Translations under genes and position numbers: made by a program
Notes under the pieces: model-generated
What the model saw: only the letters and a program-made list of their open reading frames with translations
Database searches by the model: none
What the model was told of the DNA's origin: nothing
NCBI RefSeq assembly: GCF_937960835.1
Contig: NZ_CALGPC010000016.1
Location: 75,807-139,806 of the forward strand
Length of the DNA: 64,000 nucleotides
Reading direction: 5' to 3'
From: an uncultured Ferrovibrio sp.
Lineage (GTDB): Bacteria > Pseudomonadota > Alphaproteobacteria > Ferrovibrionales > Ferrovibrionaceae
In this document: positions 49,052 to 58,478 of the stretch, in pieces
Numbering within the stretch: the first letter of the stretch is position 1
How the letters are laid out: every line of letters begins with the position of its first letter

Positions 49052-49588
49052 ATGGAACGCGTAGCGCAAAGGCTGGATGCCATCGTCGAGGTTTGCGGCC
49101 GCGTCACGGCCTGGTCGTCGCTGGCGATTGTCCTCGTGATGGCTTTCAATGTACTGCTGCGCTACGCGTTCAATACCGGATCGGTTGCGATGCAGGAGCT
49201 GGAATGGCACCTGATGGCACCGATCGCGCTGCTTTCCATGGCCTATGCGATCAAGCATGACGGCCATGTGCGCGTCGACGTGCTTTATGGACGGTTCTCG
49301 CCGCGCCTGCAGCAGATGATCGAGGTGATTTCCTTCCTGCTGGTTGCGGCGATTTCCGTTCTGATCGTCTATCTCTCGATTTCTTATGTGATGCAGTCCT
49401 ACCGGATCGGCGAAGGCTCGCCCGATCCGGGTGGCCTGCCGTATCGCTGGATTCTGAAAGCCTGCATTCCGGCAGGCTTCATCCTGCTGACTCTGCAGAG
49501 TCTGGCCGGCGCCTTGCAGGCGCTGATGCGCCCTGTTGCTAAGATGTCTGTGCCTTCTCCCGTATTGGCCGAGCATGCCGCTGAATGA
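49052..49588 (+). CDS. dctQ: TRAP transporter small permease (DctQ family)
   Basis: The 178-residue protein has four hydrophobic helices and the family pattern (LEWHLMAPIALLSMAYAIKHDGHVRVDV). It is encoded 31 bases after the binding protein and overlaps the DctM gene by 14 bases. Together with DctM it forms the sodium-driven membrane unit. Confidence 0.92.
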   Translation: MERVAQRLDAIVEVCGRVTAWSSLAIVLVMAFNVLLRYAFNTGSVAMQELEWHLMAPIALLSMAYAIKHDGHVRVDVLYGRFSPRLQQMIEVISFLLVAAISVLIVYLSISYVMQSYRIGEGSPDPGGLPYRWILKACIPAGFILLTLQSLAGALQALMRPVAKMSVPSPVLAEHAAE

Positions 49589-50900
49589 AATTCTGGCTAT
49601 TGCCTGTATCGTCTCCTTCTTCGTTCTTCTCGCGCTTGGTATCCCGGTTGCGCTGACGCTCGCCGTCAGCGGCTTTGTCTTCGGCTATATCGGCTTCGGC
49701 GCGCTGCTGTTCAATCTGCTGCCGGCGCGCATCTTCGGCGTGATCTCGAATTACACGCTGATTGCCATTCCGCTTTTCGTCTTCATGGGCGTGATGCTGG
49801 AAAAATCCCGGCTTGCTGATGAACTGATGGATGTGATCGGCCATCTGGCCGGCAGCCTGCGCGGCGGCATGGGGATTGGCCTCGTGCTGGTCGGCGTGAT
49901 GATGGGCGCCACCACCGGCGTCGTCGGCGCCACCATCGTCACGCTGGGTCTGCTCACACTGCCGGCCTTGCTGCGGCGCGGCTATGACAAGAGCGTCGCC
50001 TGCGGCGCGATCTGCGCATCGGGCTCACTCGGCCAGCTGATTCCGCCCAGCCTGATCCTGATCCTGCTCTCCGACATTCTCGGCCAGTCGGTCGGCACGT
50101 TGTTCGCTGCGGCGGTGATGCCGGGTCTGCTGCTGTCGGCCGTCTATGTCATCTATCTCCTCGGCCTCGGCTGGCTGCGGCCGGACAAGGTCCCTCCGGT
50201 GCCGGTGGAGGAACGCGATGCCCTGGCGCGCCGCGATCTCTGGATCAAGGTCTTGCGCGTCGGCCTGCCGCCAATCGGCCTGGTGATCGCCGTGCTCGGC
50301 TCGATCATCGGCGGCGTGGCGGCGCCGACCGAGGCTGCCTCCATGGGGGCTCTGGGCAGCATTCTTGTGGTTGCCGCCGCCGGACGGTTCAATTGGTCGG
50401 TGCTGCGCGAGGCGGTCTATTCGACCACGCGCATCACCGCGACCATGATGTTCGTGCTGATCTGCGCTCAGGTCTTCGCCCTGGCCTTCCGTGGTTTGCA
50501 GGGTGAGCAGCTTGTCCATGACCTCTTCAACATGGTGCCCGGCGGTATCACCGGTGTGCTGCTCTTCATGATGGCGCTGATCTTCGTGCTCGGTTTCTTC
50601 ATCGAGTGGATTGAAATCAGCTATATCGTCGTGCCGCTATTCCTGCCGATCCTGCAGGCCGCCAATGTCGACCTCGTCTGGGTGGCGATCCTGATCGCGG
50701 TGAATCTGCAAAGCTCGTTTCTGACGCCGCCATTCGGCTGGGCGCTGTTTTATCTGCGAGGCGTGGCACCGCCCCAGGTGGCCACCCTTGACATATACCG
50801 TGGTGTCGTCCCATTCATCGGGCTGCAACTCATAACGCTCGCCATCGTTTTCCTGTATCCGTCCCTCGCAACCTGGCTGCCGAAAGCCATCGGCTGGTAA
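49575..50900 (+). CDS. dctM: TRAP transporter large permease (DctM family)
   Basis: The 441-residue protein has about 12 membrane helices and the DctM signature (GASGSLGQLIPPSL-type motif, here CASGSLGQLIPPSLILILL). ATG 49575 gives MPLNEILAIACIVSF; an in-frame TTG at 49536 lies inside dctQ. It uses ion gradients to drive uptake of the ligand delivered by DctP. Confidence 0.94.
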   Translation: MPLNEILAIACIVSFFVLLALGIPVALTLAVSGFVFGYIGFGALLFNLLPARIFGVISNYTLIAIPLFVFMGVMLEKSRLADELMDVIGHLAGSLRGGMGIGLVLVGVMMGATTGVVGATIVTLGLLTLPALLRRGYDKSVACGAICASGSLGQLIPPSLILILLSDILGQSVGTLFAAAVMPGLLLSAVYVIYLLGLGWLRPDKVPPVPVEERDALARRDLWIKVLRVGLPPIGLVIAVLGSIIGGVAAPTEAASMGALGSILVVAAAGRFNWSVLREAVYSTTRITATMMFVLICAQVFALAFRGLQGEQLVHDLFNMVPGGITGVLLFMMALIFVLGFFIEWIEISYIVVPLFLPILQAANVDLVWVAILIAVNLQSSFLTPPFGWALFYLRGVAPPQVATLDIYRGVVPFIGLQLITLAIVFLYPSLATWLPKAIGW

Positions 50901-50937
50901 CGCGGGCGGGATACGGCATGGAATAAAGGCCGTCCTT

Positions 50938-51762
50938 ATGAATCTGCCTCTGTCCGAGATTCTGATCTTCGGCACCCTGCTGCTGGCAGCCGGCGCCGTG
51001 GCCGGCGTGACGGCGGGATTGCTGGGCGTGGGCGGCGGCATCGTCATCGTACCGGTGCTGTGGCATCTGTTTGATGCGCTCGACATCGATGAAGCGGTGC
51101 GCATGCATGTCGCTGTCGGCACGTCGCTTGCCACCATCATTATCACCTCGATGGCCTCAGTGCGGGCGCATCACCGGCGCGGCGCAGTCGATTTCGAACT
51201 GCTGCGCGCCTGGGGATTATGGATCTTCATCGGCGTGCTCGCCGGGACGGCCATCGCCGGTTTCGTGCGCGGCCCGGTCCTGACCGCGGTGTTCGCAACT
51301 GTGGCGCTGGTCGTCTCGCTGCATATGGGTTTCGGCAAGCAGGACTGGCGCATTTCTGATCATCTGCCGAAAGATGCGGGCAGGATCAGTCTCGCCGGCG
51401 CAATCGGTGCCATATCGGCGATGATGGGCATCGGCGGCGGCACGTTGAGCGTGCCGATCCTTTCCTTGTTCGGCTATCCGATTCATCGCGCTGTCGGCAC
51501 GGCCGCGGCCATCGGCTTCATTATCGGCATTCCCGGCACCATCGGCTTCGTGATCACCGGCTGGGATGTTGCGGACCGGCCGCCGCTGTCATTGGGCTAT
51601 ATCAGCCTGATCGGCTTTGCGCTGATCGTGCCGACCTCGATGCTGCTGGCCCCGGTGGGCGCCAGGATGGCGCATGGCCTGAACACCAAGAAGCTGAAGC
51701 GCGTTTTTGCCGTCTTCCTTGGCTTCACGGCGTTGCGTATGTTTTACGATCTGCTGTCCTAG
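50938..51762 (+). CDS. sulfite exporter TauE/SafE family protein
   Basis: The 274-residue membrane protein has about eight helices in two repeats: AGLLGVGGGIVIVPVL and IGAISAMMGIGGGTLSVPIL. These are the glycine-rich motifs of the TauE/SafE family. Members export sulfite, sulfoacetate or similar small anions. It is followed 10 bases later by the gamma-glutamyltransferase gene, hinting at sulfur or glutathione-derived metabolites. Confidence 0.92.
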   Translation: MNLPLSEILIFGTLLLAAGAVAGVTAGLLGVGGGIVIVPVLWHLFDALDIDEAVRMHVAVGTSLATIIITSMASVRAHHRRGAVDFELLRAWGLWIFIGVLAGTAIAGFVRGPVLTAVFATVALVVSLHMGFGKQDWRISDHLPKDAGRISLAGAIGAISAMMGIGGGTLSVPILSLFGYPIHRAVGTAAAIGFIIGIPGTIGFVITGWDVADRPPLSLGYISLIGFALIVPTSMLLAPVGARMAHGLNTKKLKRVFAVFLGFTALRMFYDLLS

Positions 51763-51772
51763 GATTCCGGCT

Positions 51773-53362
51773 ATGTTGAATACTGCACGCGCCCGGCGGG
51801 GCATGGTGACCGCCCCGCATCATCTGGCCAGCGAAGCCGGACTGCGCGTCCTGCGCGAGGGCGGCAACGCCATCGAAGCGACGGTTGCGATGGCGGCTAC
51901 CTTGTCGGTGGTCTATCCGCATATGACCGGCATCGGCGGCGATGGCTTCTGGCTCATCGCCGTGCCGGACCGCGAACCCATTGCCATCGAGGCCTGTGGC
52001 CGCGCAGCCAGAGCTGCAACGCCTGCGCTGTACCGGCGCAAGGGCCATGACGGCATTCCCTGGCGTGGGCCGCTGGCTGTCAATACGGTGGCCGCGACAT
52101 TAAGCGGCTGGGCGGAAGCGCTGCGTTTCAGCACCGAACTCGGCGGCCGCATGACGCTGTCTCGTCTGGTCGAAGATGCGGTCTGGCATGGCGAGAACGG
52201 CTTTGCGGTCACCGCCAGCCAGGAAGACCTGACGCGCAGCAAGCTGGCCGAGCTGAAGGATGTCCCGGGCTTTGCCTCTGCTTTTTTGATCGAAGGCCGC
52301 CCGCCGCGGGCCGGGGAGGTGATGAAGCTGCCTGCTTTGGCGCGCACTTTGCGCCTGCTGGGCGAGCGCGGCGTCGACGATTTCTATTGGGGCGAACTGG
52401 CGCGCAGTATTGCCGCCGATCTCGCCAGGATCGGCAGTCCGGTATCGGCGGAGGATCTGGCGCAGCACAAGGTGCGCCGCCGCGATGCGCTGAGCGTCGC
52501 GATCCGCGGCGCACGGCTTTACAACTTTCCGCCGCCGACCCAGGGGCTGACCTCGCTGATGATTCTCGCCTTGTTCGACCGCCTGGATGTGGCCGAGGCG
52601 GAAGGCTTTGATCACGTCCATGGCTTGGTGGAAGCCACCAAGCAGGCTTTTTTGGTGCGCGACCGGATCGTCGGCGATCCCGATGAGATGACGGAAGCAC
52701 CCGAGGATTATCTCACTGATGAGGTGCTGGATGATCTTGCGGCGCGCATCGATCGCCGCCGCGCCTTGCCCTGGCCGCAGCCGGCTTCCGCTGGCGACAC
52801 CACGTGGATGGGCGCCATTGACGGCCATGGCCTGGCGGTCAGCTTCATTCAGTCGATCTATTTTGAATTCGGCTCCGGCTGCGTGCTGCCCGATACCGGC
52901 ATCCATTGGCAGAACCGTGGCTCCAGCTTCCTGCTGGAAGGAGGCGGGCCGCGCCTGCTTGCGCCGGGCCGCATGCCATTCCACACGCTCAATCCCGCGC
53001 TGGCGCGCTTCGATGATGGCCGCGTGATGGTCTATGGCACCATGGGCGGCGAAGGCCAGCCGCAGACCCAGGCGGCGCTCTTCAGCCGCTATGCCATGTT
53101 CGGGCAGGATCTGCAGACGGCGATCACCGCGCCGCGCTGGCTCTTGGGCAAGACCTGGGGCGAGAACAGCGTCACGCTGAAACTGGAAAGCCGCTTCAGC
53201 CGTGAAGTGGTGACCGAGCTGAAGGCGGCCGGCCATGACGTTGAGCTGCTGGAGGCCTTCACCGGCACGATGGGCCATGCCGGCGCCATCGTCCGCCATG
53301 CCAACGGCGTGCTGGAAGGTGCCTCCGATCCGCGCAGCGACGGCGCCGCAGCCGGCTTCTAA
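51773..53362 (+). CDS. gamma-glutamyltransferase family protein
   Basis: This 529-residue protein has the Ntn-hydrolase layout. The N-terminal block has EGGNAIEATVAMAATLSVVYPH and TGIGGDGFW. The autoprocessing site has the nucleophile Thr343 in GDTTWMGAIDGHGLAVS. A C-terminal GGEGQPQTQ follows. No signal peptide is visible, so it may be cytoplasmic. Relatives hydrolyse gamma-glutamyl bonds or act as cephalosporin acylases or similar amide hydrolases. It is in line with the TRAP and TauE genes. Confidence 0.9.
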   Translation: MLNTARARRGMVTAPHHLASEAGLRVLREGGNAIEATVAMAATLSVVYPHMTGIGGDGFWLIAVPDREPIAIEACGRAARAATPALYRRKGHDGIPWRGPLAVNTVAATLSGWAEALRFSTELGGRMTLSRLVEDAVWHGENGFAVTASQEDLTRSKLAELKDVPGFASAFLIEGRPPRAGEVMKLPALARTLRLLGERGVDDFYWGELARSIAADLARIGSPVSAEDLAQHKVRRRDALSVAIRGARLYNFPPPTQGLTSLMILALFDRLDVAEAEGFDHVHGLVEATKQAFLVRDRIVGDPDEMTEAPEDYLTDEVLDDLAARIDRRRALPWPQPASAGDTTWMGAIDGHGLAVSFIQSIYFEFGSGCVLPDTGIHWQNRGSSFLLEGGGPRLLAPGRMPFHTLNPALARFDDGRVMVYGTMGGEGQPQTQAALFSRYAMFGQDLQTAITAPRWLLGKTWGENSVTLKLESRFSREVVTELKAAGHDVELLEAFTGTMGHAGAIVRHANGVLEGASDPRSDGAAAGF

Positions 53363-53484
53363 GCTGGACGAAATTGCACAGAAATTGATCGATTGCGGCA
53401 CAGCGGCATCGTTGCGCGCAAGAACAGCCGCTTACCCCCGATCTGCGAACCGGCTAGACTTCCTTGCCGATTCGGTCATCACAG

Positions 53485-56064
53485 ATGAGCTTGCCCTTGC
53501 CGGCCACGGTCTCACAGAAGGGGGCGGAGGCCATACCGGTCATCCCGCCTAATCCGCTCGACGCCTTCGACGAGATGGTGACCGGGCAGGGGGTGATCCG
53601 CCCGCATTGGCAACCGCTGCTGGCGACGCTCAGCCTTCTGGGAGCGAACGGTCTGGCGGAGCGCGCCGAGCGCGGGCGGCAATATCTCGAAAACGAAGGC
53701 GTCACCTACAATCTTTATGAATTGCCCGGTGGTTCCGGGCGTGGCGCGGCTGAGATCGCGCCGCCTCTGCCCGAGCAGCGGCCCTGGCGTCTCGATCCGG
53801 TGCCGGTGCTGCTCTCCGCTGAGGAATGGGAAGGCATCGAAGCCGGGCTAATTCAGCGCGCGCATCTGCTGGATCTGATCCTGCGCGATCTCTACGGGCC
53901 GATGACGCTGCTGCACGAGCAGCGCTTTCCGCCGGCGCTGATCTTCGGCCATCGGGAATTTCTGCGTCCGGCGCGCTCCATGACCGGTAAGCCGCCGCGC
54001 ATGCTGCAGCATTACGCGGCCGAACTGGTGCGCGGCCCCGATGGCGTCTGGCGGGTGATTGCCGACCGCACGCAGGCGCCGGTCGGCGCCGGCTATGCCT
54101 TGCAGAACCGCCGGGTGCTGTCGCGCCTGATGGGGCAGGCCTTGCGGCAATGCCGCGTGCGGCCGCTGAACGCTTTCTTCGAATACTGGCAGGCCGATCT
54201 TGCTGCCCGCGCGCCGACGCAATCCGACAATCCGCGCGTCGTGCTGCTGACGCCGGGCCCGTATAACGAGGCCTATTTTGAACATATCTATCTGGCGCGC
54301 GAACTGGGGGCAACGCTTGTGGAAGGCGCCGACCTCACCATGCGCGATGGCCGCATCTTCCTGAAGACGCTCGCAGGCCTCGAACAGGTGGATGTGCTGC
54401 TGCGTCGGCTGGATGGCGAATGGTGCGATCCGCTGGAACTGCGCGCCGATTCCGCCGTGGGTGTGGTCGGCCTGCTGCAGTCAGCGCGCGAAGGCAATGT
54501 CGCGATCTGCAATGCCATCGGCAGCGGCCTTGTCGGCGCGCCGGCTTTACAGGCCTTCCTGCCGACCTTGGCGCGGCATTTCCTCGGCGAGGATCTGAAG
54601 CTGCCCTCGATTGCGACCTGGTGGTGCGGCCAGGATTATGCGCTGCAGGAAGCCATCCAGCGTTTCGATTCCGTGGTCGTGCGCGGCGCCTACGATCTGG
54701 GTGAGCAGCCGGTCGTGGTGTCCGATCTGCCGGATACAGAGCGCGCAGCCTTTCTGCAGCGGATCAAGGCGCGGCCGGGCAATTATGTCGCGCAGGAGCG
54801 GATATTGCCGTCCGTCTCGCCAGGCCTGGGCGAAAAGGGACTGGAGCCGCAATCGATTCTTCTGCGCGTGCTGGTGGTCGCCGACGGCGACGATTATGTG
54901 GTGATGCCGGGCGGCCTTGCGCGCGTGCCCGAGAAGAACGATCCCTTCGGCGCGACCCTGCAGCGCGGCGGCATCAACAAGGATGTCTGGGTCGTGGCGA
55001 AGGAGCAGGGGCCGACGGTGATCCGCGGCACGGCTTCACGCCAGCGCATGCCCCTGCGCCGTTCCTCCGGCACCCTGCAAAGCCGCGTTGCCGACGATCT
55101 CTACTGGCTGGGCCGCAGCATTGAACGGCTGGATGACGGCGCGCGTCTGCTGCGGGCAGTGCTGTCGCGTCTGGTCGGCGAATTCGCATCTGCCCGCGAC
55201 ATGGTGGAGATGACGGTGCTGGCGCGGACTTTGGCGCGCTGCGGCATCGTCGACCAGAAGGCCGCCGCGGCGCCGCCGGATACGGCGCTGTTTTCCGGCG
55301 CGCTCACCCGCGCCTGCGCGCCGGGGCAGCTGCTGGGGCAGACCCTGGATGGCATCGAGCGTCTGGCGGTGGTGTCGCGCCATCGCTTCTCCGCCGATAT
55401 GTGGCGGATGTTCAATCATCTGCTGGGCGAGCTGCGGCTCAGTCGCCCGGCTGCCCTGGGCGATGCCGACGGCACCCTGGCCTTCTGCGATCAGATGATC
55501 CGCGCCACCGCGGCGATCTCCGGCATGCTGTCGGAGCATATGACGCGCGGCTCGGGCTGGCGGTTCCTCGATTTCGGACGTCGTTTGGAACGCGGCGTCT
55601 TCATCGCGCGCACGGTCTCGGCGGCGACGACGATGATCGGCGCCAGCACCGATTCCGCATTCCGCATCGCGCTGGAGGTCAACGATTCCAGCCTGACCTA
55701 CCGCCGCCGCTACCGCTCAGCCTTGCAGGCCGCGGCGGTTTTCGATCTGCTGCTTCTGGATATTAGCAATCCGCATGCGCTTGCGTTCCAGCTGCATGGC
55801 ATGGCCCAGCATCTGGATGCCATGCCCAATCCCGATGCGCCGCCGCGCAGCGCCGATTGCCTCGCCCTGACGCAGCCTTTTGCCGATCTGGTCGCCAGTT
55901 TCGACCGCGACGAGATCGGCCGCGAGGAAGAAGCACAACTGGCCAACCGCCTGCGCGGCAGCTTGGATGCGGCCTGTCAGGCGTTGATGGATATCTCGGA
56001 TCAGCTCACGCGCACCTATTTCAGTCATGTGCAGGTCGCGCACAGCTTCGGTTTCGGCTCTTAA
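53485..56064 (+). CDS. circularly permuted ATP-grasp and alpha-E domain fusion protein
   Basis: The 859-residue protein fuses two domains usually encoded by separate genes. The N-terminal half (about residues 30-500) is a circularly permuted type 2 ATP-grasp (DUF404/DUF407; YTPVGAGYALQNR-type region and IATWWCGQDYAL). The C-terminal half (about 535-855) is an alpha-E domain (DUF403; ADDLYWLGRSIERLDDGARLLRAVL). ATG 53485 was chosen over a TTG at 53464. It lies 10 bases upstream of a transglutaminase gene; this trio is a known gene neighbourhood predicted to make or attach a peptide tag. Confidence 0.92.
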   Translation: MSLPLPATVSQKGAEAIPVIPPNPLDAFDEMVTGQGVIRPHWQPLLATLSLLGANGLAERAERGRQYLENEGVTYNLYELPGGSGRGAAEIAPPLPEQRPWRLDPVPVLLSAEEWEGIEAGLIQRAHLLDLILRDLYGPMTLLHEQRFPPALIFGHREFLRPARSMTGKPPRMLQHYAAELVRGPDGVWRVIADRTQAPVGAGYALQNRRVLSRLMGQALRQCRVRPLNAFFEYWQADLAARAPTQSDNPRVVLLTPGPYNEAYFEHIYLARELGATLVEGADLTMRDGRIFLKTLAGLEQVDVLLRRLDGEWCDPLELRADSAVGVVGLLQSAREGNVAICNAIGSGLVGAPALQAFLPTLARHFLGEDLKLPSIATWWCGQDYALQEAIQRFDSVVVRGAYDLGEQPVVVSDLPDTERAAFLQRIKARPGNYVAQERILPSVSPGLGEKGLEPQSILLRVLVVADGDDYVVMPGGLARVPEKNDPFGATLQRGGINKDVWVVAKEQGPTVIRGTASRQRMPLRRSSGTLQSRVADDLYWLGRSIERLDDGARLLRAVLSRLVGEFASARDMVEMTVLARTLARCGIVDQKAAAAPPDTALFSGALTRACAPGQLLGQTLDGIERLAVVSRHRFSADMWRMFNHLLGELRLSRPAALGDADGTLAFCDQMIRATAAISGMLSEHMTRGSGWRFLDFGRRLERGVFIARTVSAATTMIGASTDSAFRIALEVNDSSLTYRRRYRSALQAAAVFDLLLLDISNPHALAFQLHGMAQHLDAMPNPDAPPRSADCLALTQPFADLVASFDRDEIGREEEAQLANRLRGSLDAACQALMDISDQLTRTYFSHVQVAHSFGFGS

Positions 56065-56074
56065 GGGGGCGGCG

Positions 56075-56953
56075 ATGCGCTATCGTCTGCGGCATACGAC
56101 CTCCTACACCTATTCCTGGGCCGTCGATATTTCCTACCACCTGCTGCATCTCGCCCTGCCGGAACTGCCGCGTCAGCGCGTGCATGCCTGCTCGGTGACG
56201 ACCAATCCGAATTCCGGGCGGCTTTCGGCGCAGATCGATCATTTCGGCAATCGCGTCGCCTATCTGACCATCGACGCGCCGCATAAACGCTTCGATGTCG
56301 AACTGCGCGCCGAAGTCGAGGTTGATCCTTTCGCCGGCGTCGATCCCGAGGCGACGCCGCCATGGGAGTCATTACGCGACATGCTGGACGGCAACGGCTT
56401 TCCTGCGCCGGTGCTGGAAAGCGAATTCGTTCACGCCTCGCCTTTTGCGCAGGCCGATGCCGAGGCGGTTGCCTATGCGCTGCAATCCTTCACGCCAAGC
56501 CGGCCGGTTCTTGCCGCGGCGAAGGAACTGACGGAGCGCATCTTCCGCGATTTCCGCTACGATCCGGCCGCGACGGAAGTGTTCACGCCGGTGAGCGAGG
56601 TGATGAAGCAGCGCGCTGGCGTCTGCCAGGATTTCGCGCATCTGCAGATTAGCATGCTGCGGGGCCTGGGTTTGGCGGCGCGTTACGTGTCTGGCTACAT
56701 CCGCACCCTGAAGGAAGGCGAGACGACGGGCCTGCGCGGTGCCGATGCCAGCCATGCCTGGCTGTCGGTCTGGTGCGGGCCGGAACTGGGCTGGGTCGAT
56801 CTCGATCCCACCAACAACATGATCTGCTCCGACCAGCATGTCACCGCTGCTTTGGGCCGCGATTATGGCGATATCAGCCCGGTCCGGGGCGTGGTACTGG
56901 GCGGTGGACCGCATCGCATCGGCGTTGCCGTCGAGTTGCTGCCGCTCGGCTGA
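56075..56953 (+). CDS. transglutaminase-like protein
   Basis: The 292-residue protein has an N-terminal beta region (MRYRLRHTTSYTYSW) followed by the transglutaminase core. The triad is Cys184 (AGVCQDFAHL), His227 (ASHAWLSVW) and Asp in WVDLDPTNN (residue 244). The pairing with the ATP-grasp/alpha-E protein is conserved across many bacteria. It probably acts as a peptidase or amide-forming enzyme in that pathway. The start follows a GGGGGC ribosome-site region. Confidence 0.92.
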   Translation: MRYRLRHTTSYTYSWAVDISYHLLHLALPELPRQRVHACSVTTNPNSGRLSAQIDHFGNRVAYLTIDAPHKRFDVELRAEVEVDPFAGVDPEATPPWESLRDMLDGNGFPAPVLESEFVHASPFAQADAEAVAYALQSFTPSRPVLAAAKELTERIFRDFRYDPAATEVFTPVSEVMKQRAGVCQDFAHLQISMLRGLGLAARYVSGYIRTLKEGETTGLRGADASHAWLSVWCGPELGWVDLDPTNNMICSDQHVTAALGRDYGDISPVRGVVLGGGPHRIGVAVELLPLG

Positions 56954-57173
56954 ACCTGTTCCCTGTGCCCGGTCGATAGGCAGTCCGGATACGGACGCGC
57001 CTGCTTCTTGCGCAGCTATCCACGATTTTTCGCCTTTTTTGAACCGCAAGACGGGGACGCGGCGCTGGCATGAATTCTGCTACGTGGAAGACGCATCCGG
57101 TGCCGAGGCGCATCGGCCTGCGATTACCCGGCCCGATCTCCGATTCCGGCCGGGTGGCGAGACGGACACTTGC

Positions 57174-57215
57174 GCCGGCCATGGCGGTTTCGACCGCCAT
57201 TGCCGGCGTTTTTTT
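57174..57215 (+). terminator. strong rho-independent terminator
   Basis: GCCGGC (57174-57179) and ATGGCGGT (57181-57188) pair across a TTCG loop with ACCGCCAT (57193-57200) and GCCGGC (57202-57207). Seven T residues (57209-57215) follow. It lies 220 bases after the transglutaminase gene and shortly before the GST gene, so it ends the upstream transcript. The remaining part of the 323-base gap (56954-57276) has no recognisable gene. Confidence 0.88.
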
Positions 57216-57276
57216 GCCCGCCCTTTCTCCGGTGCGCAATTCCTCCTAGTCTGCCCCGACTAGCAGAGGAATCCCA

Positions 57277-57885
57277 ATGAAGCTGTATTACTCCCCGACC
57301 TCGCCCTATGTGCGCAAAGTCACCGCGCTGGCGATGGAAACTGGCCTCGATGCGAAGATCGAGCGTGTTCCCGTGACCACCACGCCGGTGGAGCAGAGTC
57401 CGGATCTCGCCAATGCCAATCCGCTGGTGAAAGTGCCGGCGCTCGTTACCGACGAGGGCCTGCATCTCTTCGACAGCCGGGTGATCTGCGAATATCTGGA
57501 TGGCCTGCATCAGGGGCCGAAATTCTTTCCAACGGGCGCGGCGCGCTGGATCGCGCTGCGCGAGCAGGCGCTTGGCGATGGCCTGCTCGATGCGGCCCTG
57601 CTGGTGCGCTACGAAGGTTTCCTGCGCCCTGAAGACAAGCGCTGGACGGCCTGGAGCGATGGACAGATGAAAAAGCTGCGCGGCGCTCTGGCCGAGATCG
57701 AAAAGCTTGCGCCAAGCTTCGGCAACCGGGTCGATATCGGCACGGTCACTATCGCCTGCGCGCTCGGCTATCTCGATTTCCGCTACGCCCATCTCGACTG
57801 GCGCAAGGACTACCCGCAGGCTGCCGCCTGGGCTGCAACCTTCTTCGAACGGCCATCGCTTAAAGCAACCGTGCCGGCAGGCTGA
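57277..57885 (+). CDS. glutathione S-transferase family protein
   Basis: The 202-residue protein starts MKLYYSPTSPYVRKV, with the Ser of the GSH-activating loop, then VKVPALV (cis-Pro) and FDSRVICEYLD. The C-terminal helical domain spans about 85-200. A GAGGAATCCC ribosome site precedes the start at 57277. It is not closely similar to the GST at 5035. Substrate is unknown. Confidence 0.92.
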   Translation: MKLYYSPTSPYVRKVTALAMETGLDAKIERVPVTTTPVEQSPDLANANPLVKVPALVTDEGLHLFDSRVICEYLDGLHQGPKFFPTGAARWIALREQALGDGLLDAALLVRYEGFLRPEDKRWTAWSDGQMKKLRGALAEIEKLAPSFGNRVDIGTVTIACALGYLDFRYAHLDWRKDYPQAAAWAATFFERPSLKATVPAG

Positions 57886-57889
57886 CGCC

Positions 57890-58432
57890 ATGAGCGATGC
57901 GGCGGCGCAACCTTGGCAGGACGACCGCCGCATTGCGGACTTCCTGAATTATTGGCGCAGCAAGCGGCCGGCGGCGGGTCGCCTGCCGCCTAAGCCCGCG
58001 ATCGACCCCGTCGAACTCGGGGCCGGGATGCTGCCCATTCTTGCCCTGATCGAACCCATCGATGGCGGCGCGCGCTTCCGCTATCGCCTGTCGGGCACGC
58101 GGATGAATGCCGATGCCGGTCTCGATCTCACCGGGCGATATGTCGACGAGCTCAATCCCAACCGCGATTATGCCAGGTATCTCACCGGCCTTTACCGGAT
58201 GACAATGCAGCATCGGCTGCCGGTCTATTCCGAAACACGCTATCGCGCCCGCAGCGGCCGCATGGGAACCACGCGGCGGCTGCTCTGCCCGCTCGCCAAG
58301 GACGGCGTCAGCGTCGACACGATCGTCTGCGCCCAGGTGCTGGAGCCGGACGATCAGCGCTTCATCGAGGCGCCGACCCTGACCTATGCCGCCAGTTTCG
58401 AGCCGGTCTGTGTGTTTGTGATCGCGGATTAG
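57890..58432 (+). CDS. PAS_5-family protein
   Basis: The 180-residue protein carries a PAS_5 (PF07310-like) domain. The N-terminus (IADFLNYWRSKRPAAGRLPPK) is followed by the PAS strand block (PILALIEPIDGGARFRYRLSGTRM), the family hallmark. Most members come from alphaproteobacteria. ATG 57890 lies two bases after the GST stop, so the two are co-transcribed. No output domain is attached. Function unknown. Confidence 0.87.
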   Translation: MSDAAAQPWQDDRRIADFLNYWRSKRPAAGRLPPKPAIDPVELGAGMLPILALIEPIDGGARFRYRLSGTRMNADAGLDLTGRYVDELNPNRDYARYLTGLYRMTMQHRLPVYSETRYRARSGRMGTTRRLLCPLAKDGVSVDTIVCAQVLEPDDQRFIEAPTLTYAASFEPVCVFVIAD

Positions 58433-58464
58433 AAAAGGCCGCCTCATCGTGGAGGCGGCCTTTT
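58433..58464. terminator. bidirectional rho-independent terminator
   Basis: AAAAGGCCGCCTC (58433-58445), a six-base loop and GAGGCGGCCTTTT (58452-58464) form a perfect 13-bp stem with A and T tracts. It works for both convergent genes: PAS_5 (stop 58432) and EF-G-like (stop 58479). Confidence 0.95.
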
Positions 58465-58478
58465 GAACAGGCGGCGGT

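Noticed and set aside
57071..57250. Small open frame of about 59 codons before the GST gene
   Set aside because: Its 3' half is a strong terminator hairpin with a T-run, and the Ala/Arg-rich product resembles no known small protein.
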